40,213 nucleotides of DNA from Thermoplasmata archaeon (GCA_023261755.1 JAGDXS010000037.1:1-40213); one strand, 5' to 3'; shown: positions 7,801 through 16,818, counted from the first letter of the stretch. Made by a program: numbers and translations. The notes: generated from the letters alone by a model not told the origin.

Positions 7801-8961
7801 ATGAATACATTAGAGATAATAGTCCTTGTATCTTTCATCATAATAGTTGGTTATTTAGGGGAATACGCATTTTTAAAATTTAGGTTTCCAGATATTCTTG
7901 TCCTAATTTTTATTGGATTTTTAATTTCTTTCTTTTTAAAACTGAATGTTCAAAGTATAATATACAATTATATGCCTGTGGCAGCAACAATTTCATTAAT
8001 AATTATTTTATTTGAAGGAGGTGTTAGTTTAGATATTTTGACCTTAAAAAATGTAATAAAAGAATCTGTTTTAATGTCAATAATTAATTATTTCACCCTA
8101 TTTATTCTTATTACCTTATCATTAACATATTTATTGAATATCAATACATCTATTTCCATGTTATACGGTTCAATATTGGCTGCACCTAGTGTAGCTATAG
8201 TAATTCCAATGATTAATAGATCAAGTTTGGATGAAAGAATTAGGCATTTATATATATTGGATGCAACAATTATGGATCTTTTATCCATAGTTGTTACTGT
8301 TTCAATTATTGAGTATTATCCTGTTTCATTATTAACTGTAATTCCAATTACTGAATCTCTTTTGACAAATATTTTTGCTCAAATATTTTTAGGATTAATA
8401 GCAGGAATTTTTTGGGTGGAGCTTCTTAGAAAAATAGGTAGAGTAGAACTGAGTTATATGCTCACCTTAGGTTACCTATTTTTAATTTATGCCTTATCCT
8501 ATTTCCTTTGGAAGAATGGAATGATTACAGCAATAGTTTTTGGAATTGTTTTGGGAAATAATTTAATTTTCAGAAAATTATTAAATCTTAAAAATTATGC
8601 TATTGATGAAAATATTTTTAAATTCAATAAAGAGGTAGTTTTTTTCATGAGAACGGTGATATTTGTTGCAATAGGATCCATATTCATAATACATAAATTC
8701 AATTGGGAAATTTTATATTATTTAATTTTAAATATTGCACTTATTTACATAGTCCAAATATTTGTCAATTTATTAATCTTTAAAAAAGTACCCGATAGAT
8801 TTACAAATTATCTGATCCCAAGAGGCTTAACTCAGGTAGTACTCGGTATTTTCGTATTGGTTTCAATAAGTACAATATCTATTACATTTATTCAGAATAT
8901 TTCTCTGATAGTTATTATAACTAATATAATTACTTCAGCAATATTATATATCAAAAAATAA
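7801..8961 (+). CDS. Cation:proton antiporter (CPA1/NhaP-like)
   Basis: A 386-residue polytopic membrane protein with about twelve hydrophobic segments, of the monovalent cation:proton antiporter superfamily. It shows 'VLIFIGFLISFFL' and 'IILFEGGVSLDILTLK' (TM3-4 signature), 'YGSILAAPSVAIVIPMI' and 'LDATIMDLLSIVVTVS', which aligns with the 'ESLxND' ion-binding helix of NhaP proteins. The Asn of the usual Asn-Asp pair is Met here, so coupling stoichiometry may differ. The start is leaderless: a TATA-like 'GTATTTTTAATATG' lies about 26 nt upstream. In an acidophile it would serve cytoplasmic pH or Na+/K+ homeostasis. The cation cannot be deduced. Confidence 0.85.
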   Translation: MNTLEIIVLVSFIIIVGYLGEYAFLKFRFPDILVLIFIGFLISFFLKLNVQSIIYNYMPVAATISLIIILFEGGVSLDILTLKNVIKESVLMSIINYFTLFILITLSLTYLLNINTSISMLYGSILAAPSVAIVIPMINRSSLDERIRHLYILDATIMDLLSIVVTVSIIEYYPVSLLTVIPITESLLTNIFAQIFLGLIAGIFWVELLRKIGRVELSYMLTLGYLFLIYALSYFLWKNGMITAIVFGIVLGNNLIFRKLLNLKNYAIDENIFKFNKEVVFFMRTVIFVAIGSIFIIHKFNWEILYYLILNIALIYIVQIFVNLLIFKKVPDRFTNYLIPRGLTQVVLGIFVLVSISTISITFIQNISLIVIITNIITSAILYIKK

Positions 8962-8967
8962 TAAAAT

Positions 8968-9930
8968 TTATTTTAACCTAAGGTCCTCGTAGGCACTTAA
9001 TGCTGCGACAGCCCCCTGCCCTGCTGAAATTATTATTTGACCTGAATCTCCTGTAACGTCACCTGCTCCATAAAAATTTTTCACGTTTGTCCTGCATTTT
9101 TTATCTGTTATTATGTATCCTCTGCTATCCAAGTTAATGCCCAATGATTTTATGCTTTGAGTTTGTGGAATCAAGCCAACGTAGATGAATACGCCATCAA
9201 CCTTAAGATCATATTCCTTATTGGATGATCTATCTCTGTATTTTAAACCAATTACTTTTTCTCCATTGCCATAGATTTCCATTACTTGAGCATTCATAAT
9301 GTAATTTATTTTATTATTTTTCAACTGATCTTGATAAGCCTTTTCACACATGTATTTTGGCATGAATTCAAGTACTGTCGGCTCAACATTTACGCTTTTT
9401 AAATATAATGCAGCTATTGCTCCTGAATTTCCCCCTCCAATAACAGCCACTTTTTTATTTTTGAAGAAGTATGCATCACATGTAACGCAATAAGAAACAC
9501 CTTTACCAAGATATTCTTCTTCTCCCTTAATTCCAAGTTTTTTGTGAGTTGTTCCCGTGGCCATAATTACAGCTTTAGATTTAACTGTTTGTCCAGTGGA
9601 TAAAGATATGAAAAATCTATCATCAATTTTTTTTATATCAAGGACTTCTACATTACTTATAATGTTTATGTATTTCAAAGCATGATTTCTAAAATTCTTT
9701 GAAAGCTTTTCCCCTTCTATGCTTTCAAAACCAAGATAATTTTCTATGAGTGGATCTTCTGACACAAGGCCTCCAGCTAAAGTTTTTTCAACTATAACAG
9801 CATCTAGACCTGCCCTAATTGCGTATATACCAGCAGAAAGGCCAGCTGGACCTCCACCTACTATGAAAAGCTCATATTCTTCGTTAAGCCTTTTCTCTTC
9901 AGCCTTTCCAAGAGAAAAAGTGGGTATCAT
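8968..9930 (-). CDS. trxB: Thioredoxin reductase-like flavoprotein
   Basis: A 320-residue thioredoxin reductase-family enzyme. It has the FAD loop '[21 protein letters not shown]', the redox-active Cys148-Val-Thr-Cys151 followed by Asp, the pyridine nucleotide loop 'VAVIGGGNSGA' and a C-terminal FAD motif 'NFYGAGDVTGDSGQIIISAGQGAVAA' (quoted in parts). The HRRxxxR motif that binds the 2'-phosphate of NADPH is replaced by LEFMPKYMCEKAY. T. acidophilum TrxR is known not to use NADPH efficiently, so the electron donor may be unusual here too. The open frame extends to 10062, but that part lies inside the thermosome gene; ATG 9930 starts 16 nt after the thermosome stop. Cotranscription with the chaperonin is possible. 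Confidence 0.88.
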   Translation of the reverse strand: MIPTFSLGKAEEKRLNEEYELFIVGGGPAGLSAGIYAIRAGLDAVIVEKTLAGGLVSEDPLIENYLGFESIEGEKLSKNFRNHALKYINIISNVEVLDIKKIDDRFFISLSTGQTVKSKAVIMATGTTHKKLGIKGEEEYLGKGVSYCVTCDAYFFKNKKVAVIGGGNSGAIAALYLKSVNVEPTVLEFMPKYMCEKAYQDQLKNNKINYIMNAQVMEIYGNGEKVIGLKYRDRSSNKEYDLKVDGVFIYVGLIPQTQSIKSLGINLDSRGYIITDKKCRTNVKNFYGAGDVTGDSGQIIISAGQGAVAALSAYEDLRLK

Positions 9931-9946
9931 AAAAATCAAAAAAAGT

Positions 9947-11611
9947 TTACATTTCGGGCATTCCGCCCATTCCACCCATGCCACCCATTCCGGGAGGCAT
10001 GCCCTGTTGTCCACCTTGTCCAGGTTGTCCTTCCTTCTTCTTAGAAGCAATGACATCATCAATTCTTAGGATCATAGTTGCTACTTCCATAGCACTCTCT
10101 ATTGCCTGTGATTTTACCTTCACAGGTTCTACAACGCCAAGTTTGTACATGTCCTCTATGCCATTTCCAAGAACATCAACACCATGGGATTTTCTACCTT
10201 GTTCATGCATGCTCTTAAGTTTCATAAGAATATTTATTGCATCCATTCCTGCATTCTCAGCAAGAGATCTTGGAATTATTTCAAGAGCATTTGCAAATGC
10301 CTCTACTGCAAGCTGCTCCCTACCGCCTACAGTATGGGCAAAATCCCTTATTCTGAGTGCTAGTTCTGTTTCAGTGGATCCTCCTCCAGAAACTATTAAG
10401 CCTTCTTCAACTGTTACACCAACAACCTTTATAGCATCATGGAGTGCTCTTTCCACCTCTGCAATTACATGCTCCGTTCCGCCTCTTATTAAAATTGAAA
10501 CTGCATGTGGATCTTTGCATCCTCTTACAAATGTCATATAGTCATTTCCAATTTTTATTTCTTCGACTGTATCTGCATAACCTAGATCCTGTTCCTTAAG
10601 ATCATCTAAGTTTGTTACTATTTTACCACCTGTGGCTTTAGCAAGGCTTTCCATGTCACTTTTCTTTATCCTTCTTGCCCCATATATGTTGTATTTTGCA
10701 AGATAATGCTGTGCAAGATCATCAATGCCCTTCTGTGCAAATACAACATTTGCGCCAGATGCTTTAATTTTTTCAACCATTTCCTTGAGCTGATTTTCCT
10801 CTTCCTCAAGGAATTCATGAATCTTTGTGGGATCCTCTATCTGTATCTTTGCGCTTATTTCTGTTTTTTTGACTTCAAGTCCTTCATTCAAAAGAGCTAT
10901 TTTGGCTCCCTTCACCATCTTTGGCATTCTTGGGTGTACTTTTTCCTTGTCCAGGACAATACCATCTATGAGCTGTGTATCCTTAACTCCTCCACCGGCT
11001 TTTTTCTCTATTTTAATGTTATCAACATCCACTTTCAATTTACCATTTACTTCTGATGCAACGCTTAATACTGCCTTTACCACAAGATCAGCGAAGTAAT
11101 CTCTATCAGGACCTATATTTTTGCCAGTCATTGCTGTCATGGCAATTTTCTTCAATGTTTCTGTGTCATTTTTTGTTACCTTTTTAGCAATTTCTGGTAA
11201 AATCTCAAGAGCCTTTTGGCTAGCCATTCTATACCCATTTGTAATTACTGTTGGATGTATATTTTGATCAAGAAGAGCTTCAGCTTGTTTTAGTAATTCT
11301 CCTGCAAGGACGACAGATGTTGTTGTTCCATCACCTACAGCCATATCCTGGGATTTGGCTACTTCAACAATCATCTTTGCAGCAGGATGTTGCACATCTA
11401 TTTCTTTCAATATAGTAGCACCATCATTCGTAATAACAATATCACCAAGCGAATCAACAAGCATCTTATCCATGCCCTTTGGACCTAGTGTTGTCCTTAC
11501 GGCATCAGCAATTGCTTTTGCTGCTTGAATATTATTTTTTTGTGCATTCTTCCCTGTTTCCCTTTCAGTTCCTTCTTTTAAAACCAAAATTGGTACCTGA
11601 CCTGCCATCAT
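9947..11611 (-). CDS. ths: Thermosome subunit (group II chaperonin)
   Basis: A 554-residue subunit of the archaeal group II chaperonin, an ATP-driven double-ring folding machine in the cytosol. Diagnostic motifs are '[20 protein letters not shown]', '[21 protein letters not shown]' (in part), the nucleotide motif '[15 protein letters not shown]', and '[20 protein letters not shown]'. The tail is a Gly-Met-rich repeat (MGGMGGMGG), as in other thermosomes. The start has a strong GAGGTGAT site (11618-11625); ATG 11611 or the next ATG at 11608 could be used. It shares a promoter region with htpX on the opposite strand. Thermoplasma has alpha and beta subunits; which one this is cannot be decided here. 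Confidence 0.97.
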   Translation of the reverse strand: MMAGQVPILVLKEGTERETGKNAQKNNIQAAKAIADAVRTTLGPKGMDKMLVDSLGDIVITNDGATILKEIDVQHPAAKMIVEVAKSQDMAVGDGTTTSVVLAGELLKQAEALLDQNIHPTVITNGYRMASQKALEILPEIAKKVTKNDTETLKKIAMTAMTGKNIGPDRDYFADLVVKAVLSVASEVNGKLKVDVDNIKIEKKAGGGVKDTQLIDGIVLDKEKVHPRMPKMVKGAKIALLNEGLEVKKTEISAKIQIEDPTKIHEFLEEEENQLKEMVEKIKASGANVVFAQKGIDDLAQHYLAKYNIYGARRIKKSDMESLAKATGGKIVTNLDDLKEQDLGYADTVEEIKIGNDYMTFVRGCKDPHAVSILIRGGTEHVIAEVERALHDAIKVVGVTVEEGLIVSGGGSTETELALRIRDFAHTVGGREQLAVEAFANALEIIPRSLAENAGMDAINILMKLKSMHEQGRKSHGVDVLGNGIEDMYKLGVVEPVKVKSQAIESAMEVATMILRIDDVIASKKKEGQPGQGGQQGMPPGMGGMGGMGGMPEM

Positions 11612-11655
11612 TTTAATATCACCTCATTAACGTTATTATGCGTAAATTTGTGCTT

Positions 11656-11665
11656 CTATTTAAAG
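11656..11665. promoter_or_regulatory. Shared bidirectional TATA box, thermosome/htpX
   Basis: The 79-bp gap between the divergent thermosome and htpX starts contains a single good TATA element, CTATTTAAAG, whose TTTAAA core reads the same on both strands. It lies about 28 nt from the htpX ATG, which suits a leaderless transcript. It lies about 50 nt from the thermosome ATG, which allows a leader of about 24 nt that includes the GAGGTGAT site. The thermosome side has a purine-rich BRE-like flank (GAAACC), while the htpX side does not, suggesting unequal strengths. Confidence 0.6.
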
Positions 11666-11689
11666 GTTTCTAATAGTAAAAATAAAATA

Positions 11690-12589
11690 ATGGATGAAAT
11701 TTTAGGTGGTTTGATGAATCCAACATTAAGAACAATTGGGTTGTTTGCTCTGCTTACATTGCTTTTTATATTTGTAGGATATATTATAGGATATCTTTAT
11801 GGTGATACAGTTTCATCCATATTGTTCTTTTTAATAATTGCATTTATAATTAATTTATTCAGCTATTTCTTCAGTGCTAAGATAGTTTTATGGTCATACC
11901 ATGCGAAAATAATTTCAGAGAATGATAATCCTAGAATTTTTAGAATAGTAAGTACAGTAGCACAGAAAGCAAAAATACCCGTGCCGAAAATTGCTATAAT
12001 TGATACGCAAGTACCGAATGCATTTGCTACAGGAAGAAATAAGAAAAATGCTGTTGTAGCAGTTACCACAGGTATTTTAAATATACTTAATGATGATGAA
12101 CTTGAAGCTGTCATTGGCCATGAAATGGGGCACATAAAGGATAGGGACATACTTGTAATGACCGTAGCAGCAACAATCGCAGGTGCATTGTCATTTGCAG
12201 CAAGGATGTCAGTATTTCAGGCAATGTTTTCAGGTAGAGATAGAAATAACAATAGCATAATTACGATTATAGTTCTAGCACTAGCCGCTTTTGCTGCATT
12301 TTTAATTCAACTTGCTATTTCTAGGCAGAGAGAATTCAAAGCGGATATGCAAAGTGCAAAGATAACAGGAAAACCATTAGCACTTGCTAATGCATTAAGA
12401 AAATTGGAAGAGAACATATCTAGAAGGCCATTAAAAAACGGAAATCCATCCACAGCCAGCCTTTTCATAGTGAATCCATTCAGAGGATTATCATTTTTAA
12501 ACCTGTTTTCTACGCACCCACCAACGCATGAGAGAATAAAAAGGCTTGAAGAGATAGCTAGAAAAGATACACTTGAATCCTTTTCCTAA
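11690..12589 (+). CDS. htpX: Membrane metalloprotease HtpX (M48)
   Basis: A 299-residue membrane-bound zinc endopeptidase of family M48B that degrades misfolded membrane proteins under stress. Two transmembrane helices lie at about 13-38 and 43-65; a soluble part follows with the zinc motif 'VIGHEMGHIKDRD' (His144, Glu145, His148), and the third ligand Glu is in 'RQREFKADMQS'. Two further hydrophobic stretches flank that region. The frame is open from a TTG at 11648, but ATG 11690 lies 28 nt after a TATA box and gives the family-length N-terminus. Sharing a promoter with the thermosome suggests joint control in proteostasis. Confidence 0.92.
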   Translation: MDEILGGLMNPTLRTIGLFALLTLLFIFVGYIIGYLYGDTVSSILFFLIIAFIINLFSYFFSAKIVLWSYHAKIISENDNPRIFRIVSTVAQKAKIPVPKIAIIDTQVPNAFATGRNKKNAVVAVTTGILNILNDDELEAVIGHEMGHIKDRDILVMTVAATIAGALSFAARMSVFQAMFSGRDRNNNSIITIIVLALAAFAAFLIQLAISRQREFKADMQSAKITGKPLALANALRKLEENISRRPLKNGNPSTASLFIVNPFRGLSFLNLFSTHPPTHERIKRLEEIARKDTLESFS

Positions 12590-12620
12590 AATTTATTAAT
12601 AATCTGGCATTATTCTTTTT

Positions 12621-13091
12621 ATGGAAAATCTTTGGGCACCTTGGAGAATTAAATATATTGAAACTCCTAAAAAGAGTGAAAGTTGCATATTTTGCAGTGC
12701 TTTGGATGAACCAGAAAAAAGATATGTTCTTGACAAGGACAAATATGCAATGGTAATTATGAATATATATCCATATAATCCAGGCCATCTTATGGTAGCA
12801 CCCGTTAGGCATGTAGGTGATTTTAAAAAACTTACTAAAGAAGAATATATTTCGATAGGTGAATTTATTAAAAAAAGTATGGATGTTCTTGAAAAAACTA
12901 TGAAACCAGAGGGTTTTAACATAGGGATCAATCTAGGTATGGTAGCAGGTGCAGGTGTAAAGGATCATATTCATGTTCATATAGTTCCAAGATGGTGTGG
13001 TGACACAAATTTTATGCCAGTTACAGCGGATGTAAAAGTATTAGGTGAATCTTTAGAAGATACATATAAAAAATTAAAGGAGAATTGGTAA
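12621..13091 (+). CDS. HIT-family hydrolase
   Basis: A 156-residue histidine-triad nucleotide hydrolase/transferase. The N-terminus 'MENLWAPWRIKYIE' and the zinc-binding pair in 'CIFCSALDEPEKRYVL' resemble the Fhit/AppppA-phosphorylase-like branch. The triad 'DHIHVHIVPRW' supplies the catalytic His. Substrate is probably a dinucleoside polyphosphate or AMP adduct; this is family knowledge. A TATA-like 'TTTATTAATAA' about 25 nt upstream fits a leaderless start. moaB starts just 1 nt after its stop. Confidence 0.9.
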   Translation: MENLWAPWRIKYIETPKKSESCIFCSALDEPEKRYVLDKDKYAMVIMNIYPYNPGHLMVAPVRHVGDFKKLTKEEYISIGEFIKKSMDVLEKTMKPEGFNIGINLGMVAGAGVKDHIHVHIVPRWCGDTNFMPVTADVKVLGESLEDTYKKLKENW

Positions 13092-13092
13092 A

Positions 13093-13587
13093 ATGGAAGA
13101 TCATAAATTACATAAATATAATTTAACGTTTTCAGTAATAACAGTGAGTACAACAAGAACAAAAGAAAATGACGAATCAGGTAAAGTTATAATTCAGTTA
13201 ATTCAGGATGCTAAATATAAAGTGACACATTATGAAATTGTTAAGGATGATATAGTTCAAATAAGGAGGGCTTTTTTTTATTCTTGTAATAAATCTGATG
13301 TTATAATATTTAATGGTGGAACAGGAATCAGTAAATTGGACCAAACACCTGAAGCTATAATACCCTACTTAAAAATTCTACCTGGTTTTGGTGAAATTTT
13401 CAGATTTTTAAGTTACCAGAAAATAGGTACAAGTGCTATAATGTCAAGGGCTACGGCAGGTATTTATAACGATAAAATTATTTTCCTACTTCCTGGTTCA
13501 CCTAATGCTTGTAAATTAGCAGTGGAAAAAATAATCCTAAATGAAGCTAATCACATATATTATGAAATAAACAAAGAAAAAATTTGA
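13093..13587 (+). CDS. moaB: Molybdenum cofactor biosynthesis protein MoaB/MogA family
   Basis: A 164-residue protein of the MoaB/Mog family, which adenylates molybdopterin before metal insertion. It has 'FSVITVSTTRTKENDESG' at the N-terminus, the pterin-binding 'IIFNGGTGISKLDQTPEAI', and 'GTSAIMSRATAGIYNDKIIFLLPGSPNACKLAVEKII' (in pieces), all standard for the family. In archaea, MoaB adenylates the pterin for both molybdenum and tungsten enzymes. It is adjacent to the HIT gene in one transcript. A likely consumer of a tungsto- or molybdopterin, the AOR-family enzyme, is at 20280-22025. Confidence 0.9.
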   Translation: MEDHKLHKYNLTFSVITVSTTRTKENDESGKVIIQLIQDAKYKVTHYEIVKDDIVQIRRAFFYSCNKSDVIIFNGGTGISKLDQTPEAIIPYLKILPGFGEIFRFLSYQKIGTSAIMSRATAGIYNDKIIFLLPGSPNACKLAVEKIILNEANHIYYEINKEKI

Positions 13588-13593
13588 TTGGAA

Positions 13594-13872
13594 TTATCCC
13601 CATCTGAAATTTACGCCAAAAGTTCCTCTAGGATAATTCCAGTCAATGTTTTGCTTATCGCACGATATTAGACAAGAACCGCATTCCACGCAATCTTCAT
13701 AATGAAAGACAATTTTGTTATTTTCTATTTTATAGCAAGATGCCGGACAAACATGAACGCAGTATTTTCCCTGGCAGCTATCACATACTCTATCATCTTT
13801 AAGTATTATATGCGGTTTGCTGTCTACCTTGTATTTTAATAAGGCAAGTCTATCATCTATGCTCAATTTCAT
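13594..13872 (-). CDS. fixX: Ferredoxin-like protein FixX
   Basis: A 92-residue ferredoxin partner of FixC/ETF:quinone oxidoreductase. Two cysteine clusters are visible, '[19 protein letters not shown]' and '[13 protein letters not shown]', enough for one or two [4Fe-4S] clusters, and the ending '[14 protein letters not shown]' is typical of FixX. The open frame reaches 13914, but a GGGGGTGA site precedes ATG 13872, which overlaps the fixC stop as ATGA. Electrons are thought to pass from the flavoprotein through FixX to quinone. FixA/FixB (the ETF itself) are not in the window. Confidence 0.9.
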   Translation of the reverse strand: MKLSIDDRLALLKYKVDSKPHIILKDDRVCDSCQGKYCVHVCPASCYKIENNKIVFHYEDCVECGSCLISCDKQNIDWNYPRGTFGVNFRWG

Positions 13873-15143
13873 AATGATTTCACCCCCTTTACAGCATCCT
13901 TTATTAGGTCCCATTGGTTAATTTCATACTTCAATAAATTAAGCAATTTTTGTTTTGGCTCACCATCAGAAATAATTATTTTTTCCATTAGATCTGTAAC
14001 TATTTTTGGATATTCGCTATACATCCTTGGATTTTCTAGGAAATATGGTGCATCTCTAAAGTTCCTAAATTCACTTAGCACCTTTTCTTCCATTTTCTTT
14101 TCGTATAAAGAAAGCGTTTTCGCTGAGTAATCTTTTACCTTTTTAGCTTCAATTGCTGTTTCAGCAGCAAGAATTCCTGATTTAACAGCAATATCCACGC
14201 CATTTAAATAAATGCCGGATGAACTAACAAGGCCCGCCGCATCTCCAACTACCATTACTCCATCTTTGTAGAGTTTTGAAATCATTCTATATCCGCCCTC
14301 AGGTATTGCATGGGCTGAATATTCTTTTAATTGGGCACCCTCAATTAAATCTTGAATCATAGGATGTTCCTTAAGATCTTCCATGAAATCAATGGCATAA
14401 TATTCACTTTTTCTCAATGCTTCTAGAGATACAATTACACCAATGGATATTGAGTCCTTGAATGTGTATATGAATCCACCACCTCTGAGATATTTTGTTG
14501 GATAACCTAATATAAGTTCTTCCACGCCATCTTTGCTGGTTATTCCAAATCTTTTGTTTACCTCTTCCTCTGAAAGTGTGAATACCTCTTTCATACCTAA
14601 ACCAAAATTATTCGGGTCGGGTCTTTCCTTGAGCCCTTCGGCCTGGGCTAAAAGAGAAACTGCGCCATCAGCAAGTATTACCATATCTGCTTCAAGTTCA
14701 TCATTTCCTGACTTTACACCAGATACTTTTCCATCTTGATGGAGGAGAGAATCCACCTTTACCCCTGGGGCGATCATACCTCCAGCTTCTTCTACCTTCT
14801 TGGAGAACCATTCATCAAACTTCGATCTAAACACAGAAAAACCGTTGTAAAAATCTCCTCTGAAATTATAGTTTTTATAATCAAAAGATAAAAATGATTT
14901 ATCCGTCATGAATGTTATTCTTCTTCTTGTAATTGGTCTTTCTACAGGAGCTTCTTTCCAGAAATCTGGTATTAGTTTTTTTAGAGAATCAGTATAAATT
15001 ACTCCACCGAAAACATTTTTTGAACCACTGTAATCGCCTCTTTCCAGAACTAGAGTGGATAACCCAGCTCTAGCAGTTACTAAGGCTGATGCCAAACCGG
15101 CTGGACCGCCACCGACTACAATTACATCAAATTTATCGCTCAT
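13869..15143 (-). CDS. fixC: FixC, electron-transfer-flavoprotein:quinone oxidoreductase
   Basis: A 424-residue FAD protein of the ETF-QO/FixC (geranylgeranyl reductase-like) family. It shows the FAD loop '[22 protein letters not shown]', '[19 protein letters not shown]' (typical FixC), '[16 protein letters not shown]' and the second FAD motif '[18 protein letters not shown]'. With FixX it would move electrons between ETF and the membrane quinone pool, in fatty-acid oxidation or flavin bifurcation. An in-frame ATG at 15158 lies before the GAGG ribosome-binding site, so ATG 15143 is preferred. Divergent from dsrE-tusA. Confidence 0.9.
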   Translation of the reverse strand: MSDKFDVIVVGGGPAGLASALVTARAGLSTLVLERGDYSGSKNVFGGVIYTDSLKKLIPDFWKEAPVERPITRRRITFMTDKSFLSFDYKNYNFRGDFYNGFSVFRSKFDEWFSKKVEEAGGMIAPGVKVDSLLHQDGKVSGVKSGNDELEADMVILADGAVSLLAQAEGLKERPDPNNFGLGMKEVFTLSEEEVNKRFGITSKDGVEELILGYPTKYLRGGGFIYTFKDSISIGVIVSLEALRKSEYYAIDFMEDLKEHPMIQDLIEGAQLKEYSAHAIPEGGYRMISKLYKDGVMVVGDAAGLVSSSGIYLNGVDIAVKSGILAAETAIEAKKVKDYSAKTLSLYEKKMEEKVLSEFRNFRDAPYFLENPRMYSEYPKIVTDLMEKIIISDGEPKQKLLNLLKYEINQWDLIKDAVKGVKSL

Positions 15144-15365
15144 CCTATCAAACCTCATTCATAAATACAATCTTACGTATTTATTTTTTCATTATTTTAG
15201 TTTAAAATTCAAAAATTATTTTTTCTTTCATAAATGTTAAGTATATTTACATTTTATTTAAATATATATACATTTTTCGTAATTTTAATTCATTATTTTA
15301 TCATTATATGAAATAATTCGGAAAAATTATTATACTTAAATTAAATATCATGATTGGTGATAAAA

Positions 15366-15785
15366 ATGGAAAATGGAGGATTAAACATAATAATGTTTTC
15401 TGGAACAGCTGATAAGCTAATTCCACTTGGTGTTTTGACACAAACAGCTGCAAATATGGGTGTACCTGTGAGAATTTTTATAACAGGTTGGGCAATGACA
15501 GTATTTAAGAAAGACGGACCTAAAAATGCAAATAGGGTATCTAAAGAATTTGAAGATATGGCACCAGTTCTAATGAAAGGTCTTCAAGATATGAAGGCAC
15601 CATCCTGGTATGAAATGATCCAGAGCGCAAAAGAAATAGGTGATGTAAAGGTATATGCTTGCTCTTTAATGTCTGAAGCATTAAAAATTAAATCAAAGGC
15701 TGAAATGGATCCAATTGTTGATGATATTATTGGTGCAGCATCTTTCATGCAGATGTCAGCAGGAGGACAGGTAATATTCATTTAA
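15366..15785 (+). CDS. DsrE-family sulfur-relay protein
   Basis: A 139-residue protein of the DsrE/DsrF-like (DsrE2-type peroxiredoxin-like) family. It opens 'LNIIMFSGTADKLIPLGVLTQTAANMG' (in part), followed by 'FITGWAMTVFKK', and has the conserved Cys in 'VKVYACSLMSEALKIKS' that carries a persulfide in related proteins. The C-terminus 'GAASFMQMSAGGQVIFI' is typical. A TTG at 15354 is in frame, but ATG 15366 sits behind a GGTGAT site. It is followed after 11 nt by tusA, a pairing widespread in sulfur-metabolising bacteria and archaea, where the two pass sulfane sulfur. Confidence 0.85.
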   Translation: MENGGLNIIMFSGTADKLIPLGVLTQTAANMGVPVRIFITGWAMTVFKKDGPKNANRVSKEFEDMAPVLMKGLQDMKAPSWYEMIQSAKEIGDVKVYACSLMSEALKIKSKAEMDPIVDDIIGAASFMQMSAGGQVIFI

Positions 15786-15796
15786 AGGTGGTAAAA

Positions 15797-16030
15797 ATGG
15801 CAGTAATCAATGTTGACAGCAGGGGATCAGCATGCCCTGGTCCTATTACAGACCTTGTAAGAGCTTATAAAAAGGCAAATAATGGTGATATAATAGAACT
15901 TTTAGCCACAGATCCAGGAATTAAAGGAGATTCTAAAGCATGGTGTGAAAGGACTGGAAATGAACTTCTTGGGATTGAAGAAAATAGTGGTGAATATAAA
16001 GTAAAAATTTTGATAAAATCTAAAAAATAA
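15797..16030 (+). CDS. tusA: TusA-family sulfur carrier
   Basis: A 77-residue TusA/SirA-type sulfurtransferase. The essential CPxP motif is present as 'GSACPGPITDL' with the active Cys near residue 13, and 'ELLATDPGIKGDSKAWCERTGNELLGIEE' (in pieces) matches the family. It accepts persulfide sulfur from a partner such as DsrE and passes it on, for thiolation of tRNA or molybdopterin, or for dissimilatory sulfur oxidation. I start at ATG 15797 because of the AAAGGTGG site just upstream; GTG 15788 is in frame but overlaps that site. A T-run follows the stop. Confidence 0.9.
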   Translation: MAVINVDSRGSACPGPITDLVRAYKKANNGDIIELLATDPGIKGDSKAWCERTGNELLGIEENSGEYKVKILIKSKK

Positions 16031-16044
16031 TTTTTTTATTTTTT
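16029..16044 (+). terminator. Oligo-T terminator after tusA
   Basis: Immediately after the tusA stop the + strand has two runs of seven T separated by one A. Archaeal RNA polymerase stops at such runs. On the other strand this lies in the last codons of the nitrilase-family gene, so the signal is asymmetric. Confidence 0.45.
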
Positions 16045-16797
16045 TGTATCCCTTAAAACAGGTCTTATAAATCTTGCTACCCTTATTTCATTTTCATCAA
16101 GTTCTTCATGAATTTTTTCTTCCTTTATATACTGTGCCTTTTTCATAATTAATCCTCTGGGTGAAACAATTGTCGACCCACCCCAGAATACTATGTTCTT
16201 TTGTGTTCCTGCCCAATTATTATAAATGAAAAATACAGTATTTTCTACAGCTCTAGCAGGAATAAGCATTTCGAACATCGCCCTCGATGTGACTGGGCTC
16301 GCAGAAATGTTAATTATGTATTTACTCCCCTTCAAAGCAAGATCTTCAGTTATGAAAGGGAAAAATATATCATAACAAATTTCAACACCAATTGTACCAT
16401 GGGAAGTGGGAACAGTTAATGTTTCCTCACCCGGTTTGAAATAAATCATTTCCTCAAAAGGGCCGAAATTTGGAAGTTGCATTTTCCTATAAACATGCAT
16501 TTCTCCATTTTCGTCTATGAACATTGCTGAATTATAAAGAAATCCATTTTCTTTTTCAGGAAAACCAAAAATAATGTTTGATTTTTTCTCCTTCATTTTA
16601 TTTTTGAGAATATTGAACATTTCATGATCTCTTTCTATGCCTATGTTATAAAGATCATCTCTTAATAAATATCCTGTAAGGTAAAGCTCTGGAAAAACGT
16701 ACAGGTGGGAATTATTCTCCTCAATAAATGATAGCATCCTTTTTAGGTTCCCTTCTAAACCAAGATTTTCTCCAGGTTGGTAAATGGAAATTTTCAT
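16036..16797 (-). CDS. Carbon-nitrogen hydrolase (nitrilase superfamily)
   Basis: A 253-residue amidase of the nitrilase superfamily. The catalytic triad is visible: Glu in 'YVFPELYLTGY', Lys in 'YRKMQLPNFGPFEE' and Cys in 'GVEICYDIFFPF'. The third motif is followed by 'INISASPVTSRAMFEMLIPARAVEN' (in part), with the Arg-Ala-x-Glu-Asn typical of the family. It hydrolyses a C-N bond in an amide or N-carbamoyl compound; the substrate is not identifiable and omega-amidase or N-carbamoylputrescine amidase types are possible. A TTG precedes the ATG; I use the ATG at 16797. The upstream radical SAM gene on the same strand ends 21 nt before it. Confidence 0.88.
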   Translation of the reverse strand: MKISIYQPGENLGLEGNLKRMLSFIEENNSHLYVFPELYLTGYLLRDDLYNIGIERDHEMFNILKNKMKEKKSNIIFGFPEKENGFLYNSAMFIDENGEMHVYRKMQLPNFGPFEEMIYFKPGEETLTVPTSHGTIGVEICYDIFFPFITEDLALKGSKYIINISASPVTSRAMFEMLIPARAVENTVFFIYNNWAGTQKNIVFWGGSTIVSPRGLIMKKAQYIKEEKIHEELDENEIRVARFIRPVLRDTKK

Positions 16798-16818
16798 CAA
16801 AATGAATATGGATAACAG

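Noticed and set aside
9931-10062. N-terminal extension of thioredoxin reductase
   Set aside because: These 44 codons are read out of frame through the 3' end of the thermosome gene and do not resemble any flavoprotein N-terminus.
9978-10541. 187-codon + strand ORF opposite the thermosome
   Set aside because: Shadow of the chaperonin gene; its Pro/Cys-rich start is just the complement of the Gly-Met tail.
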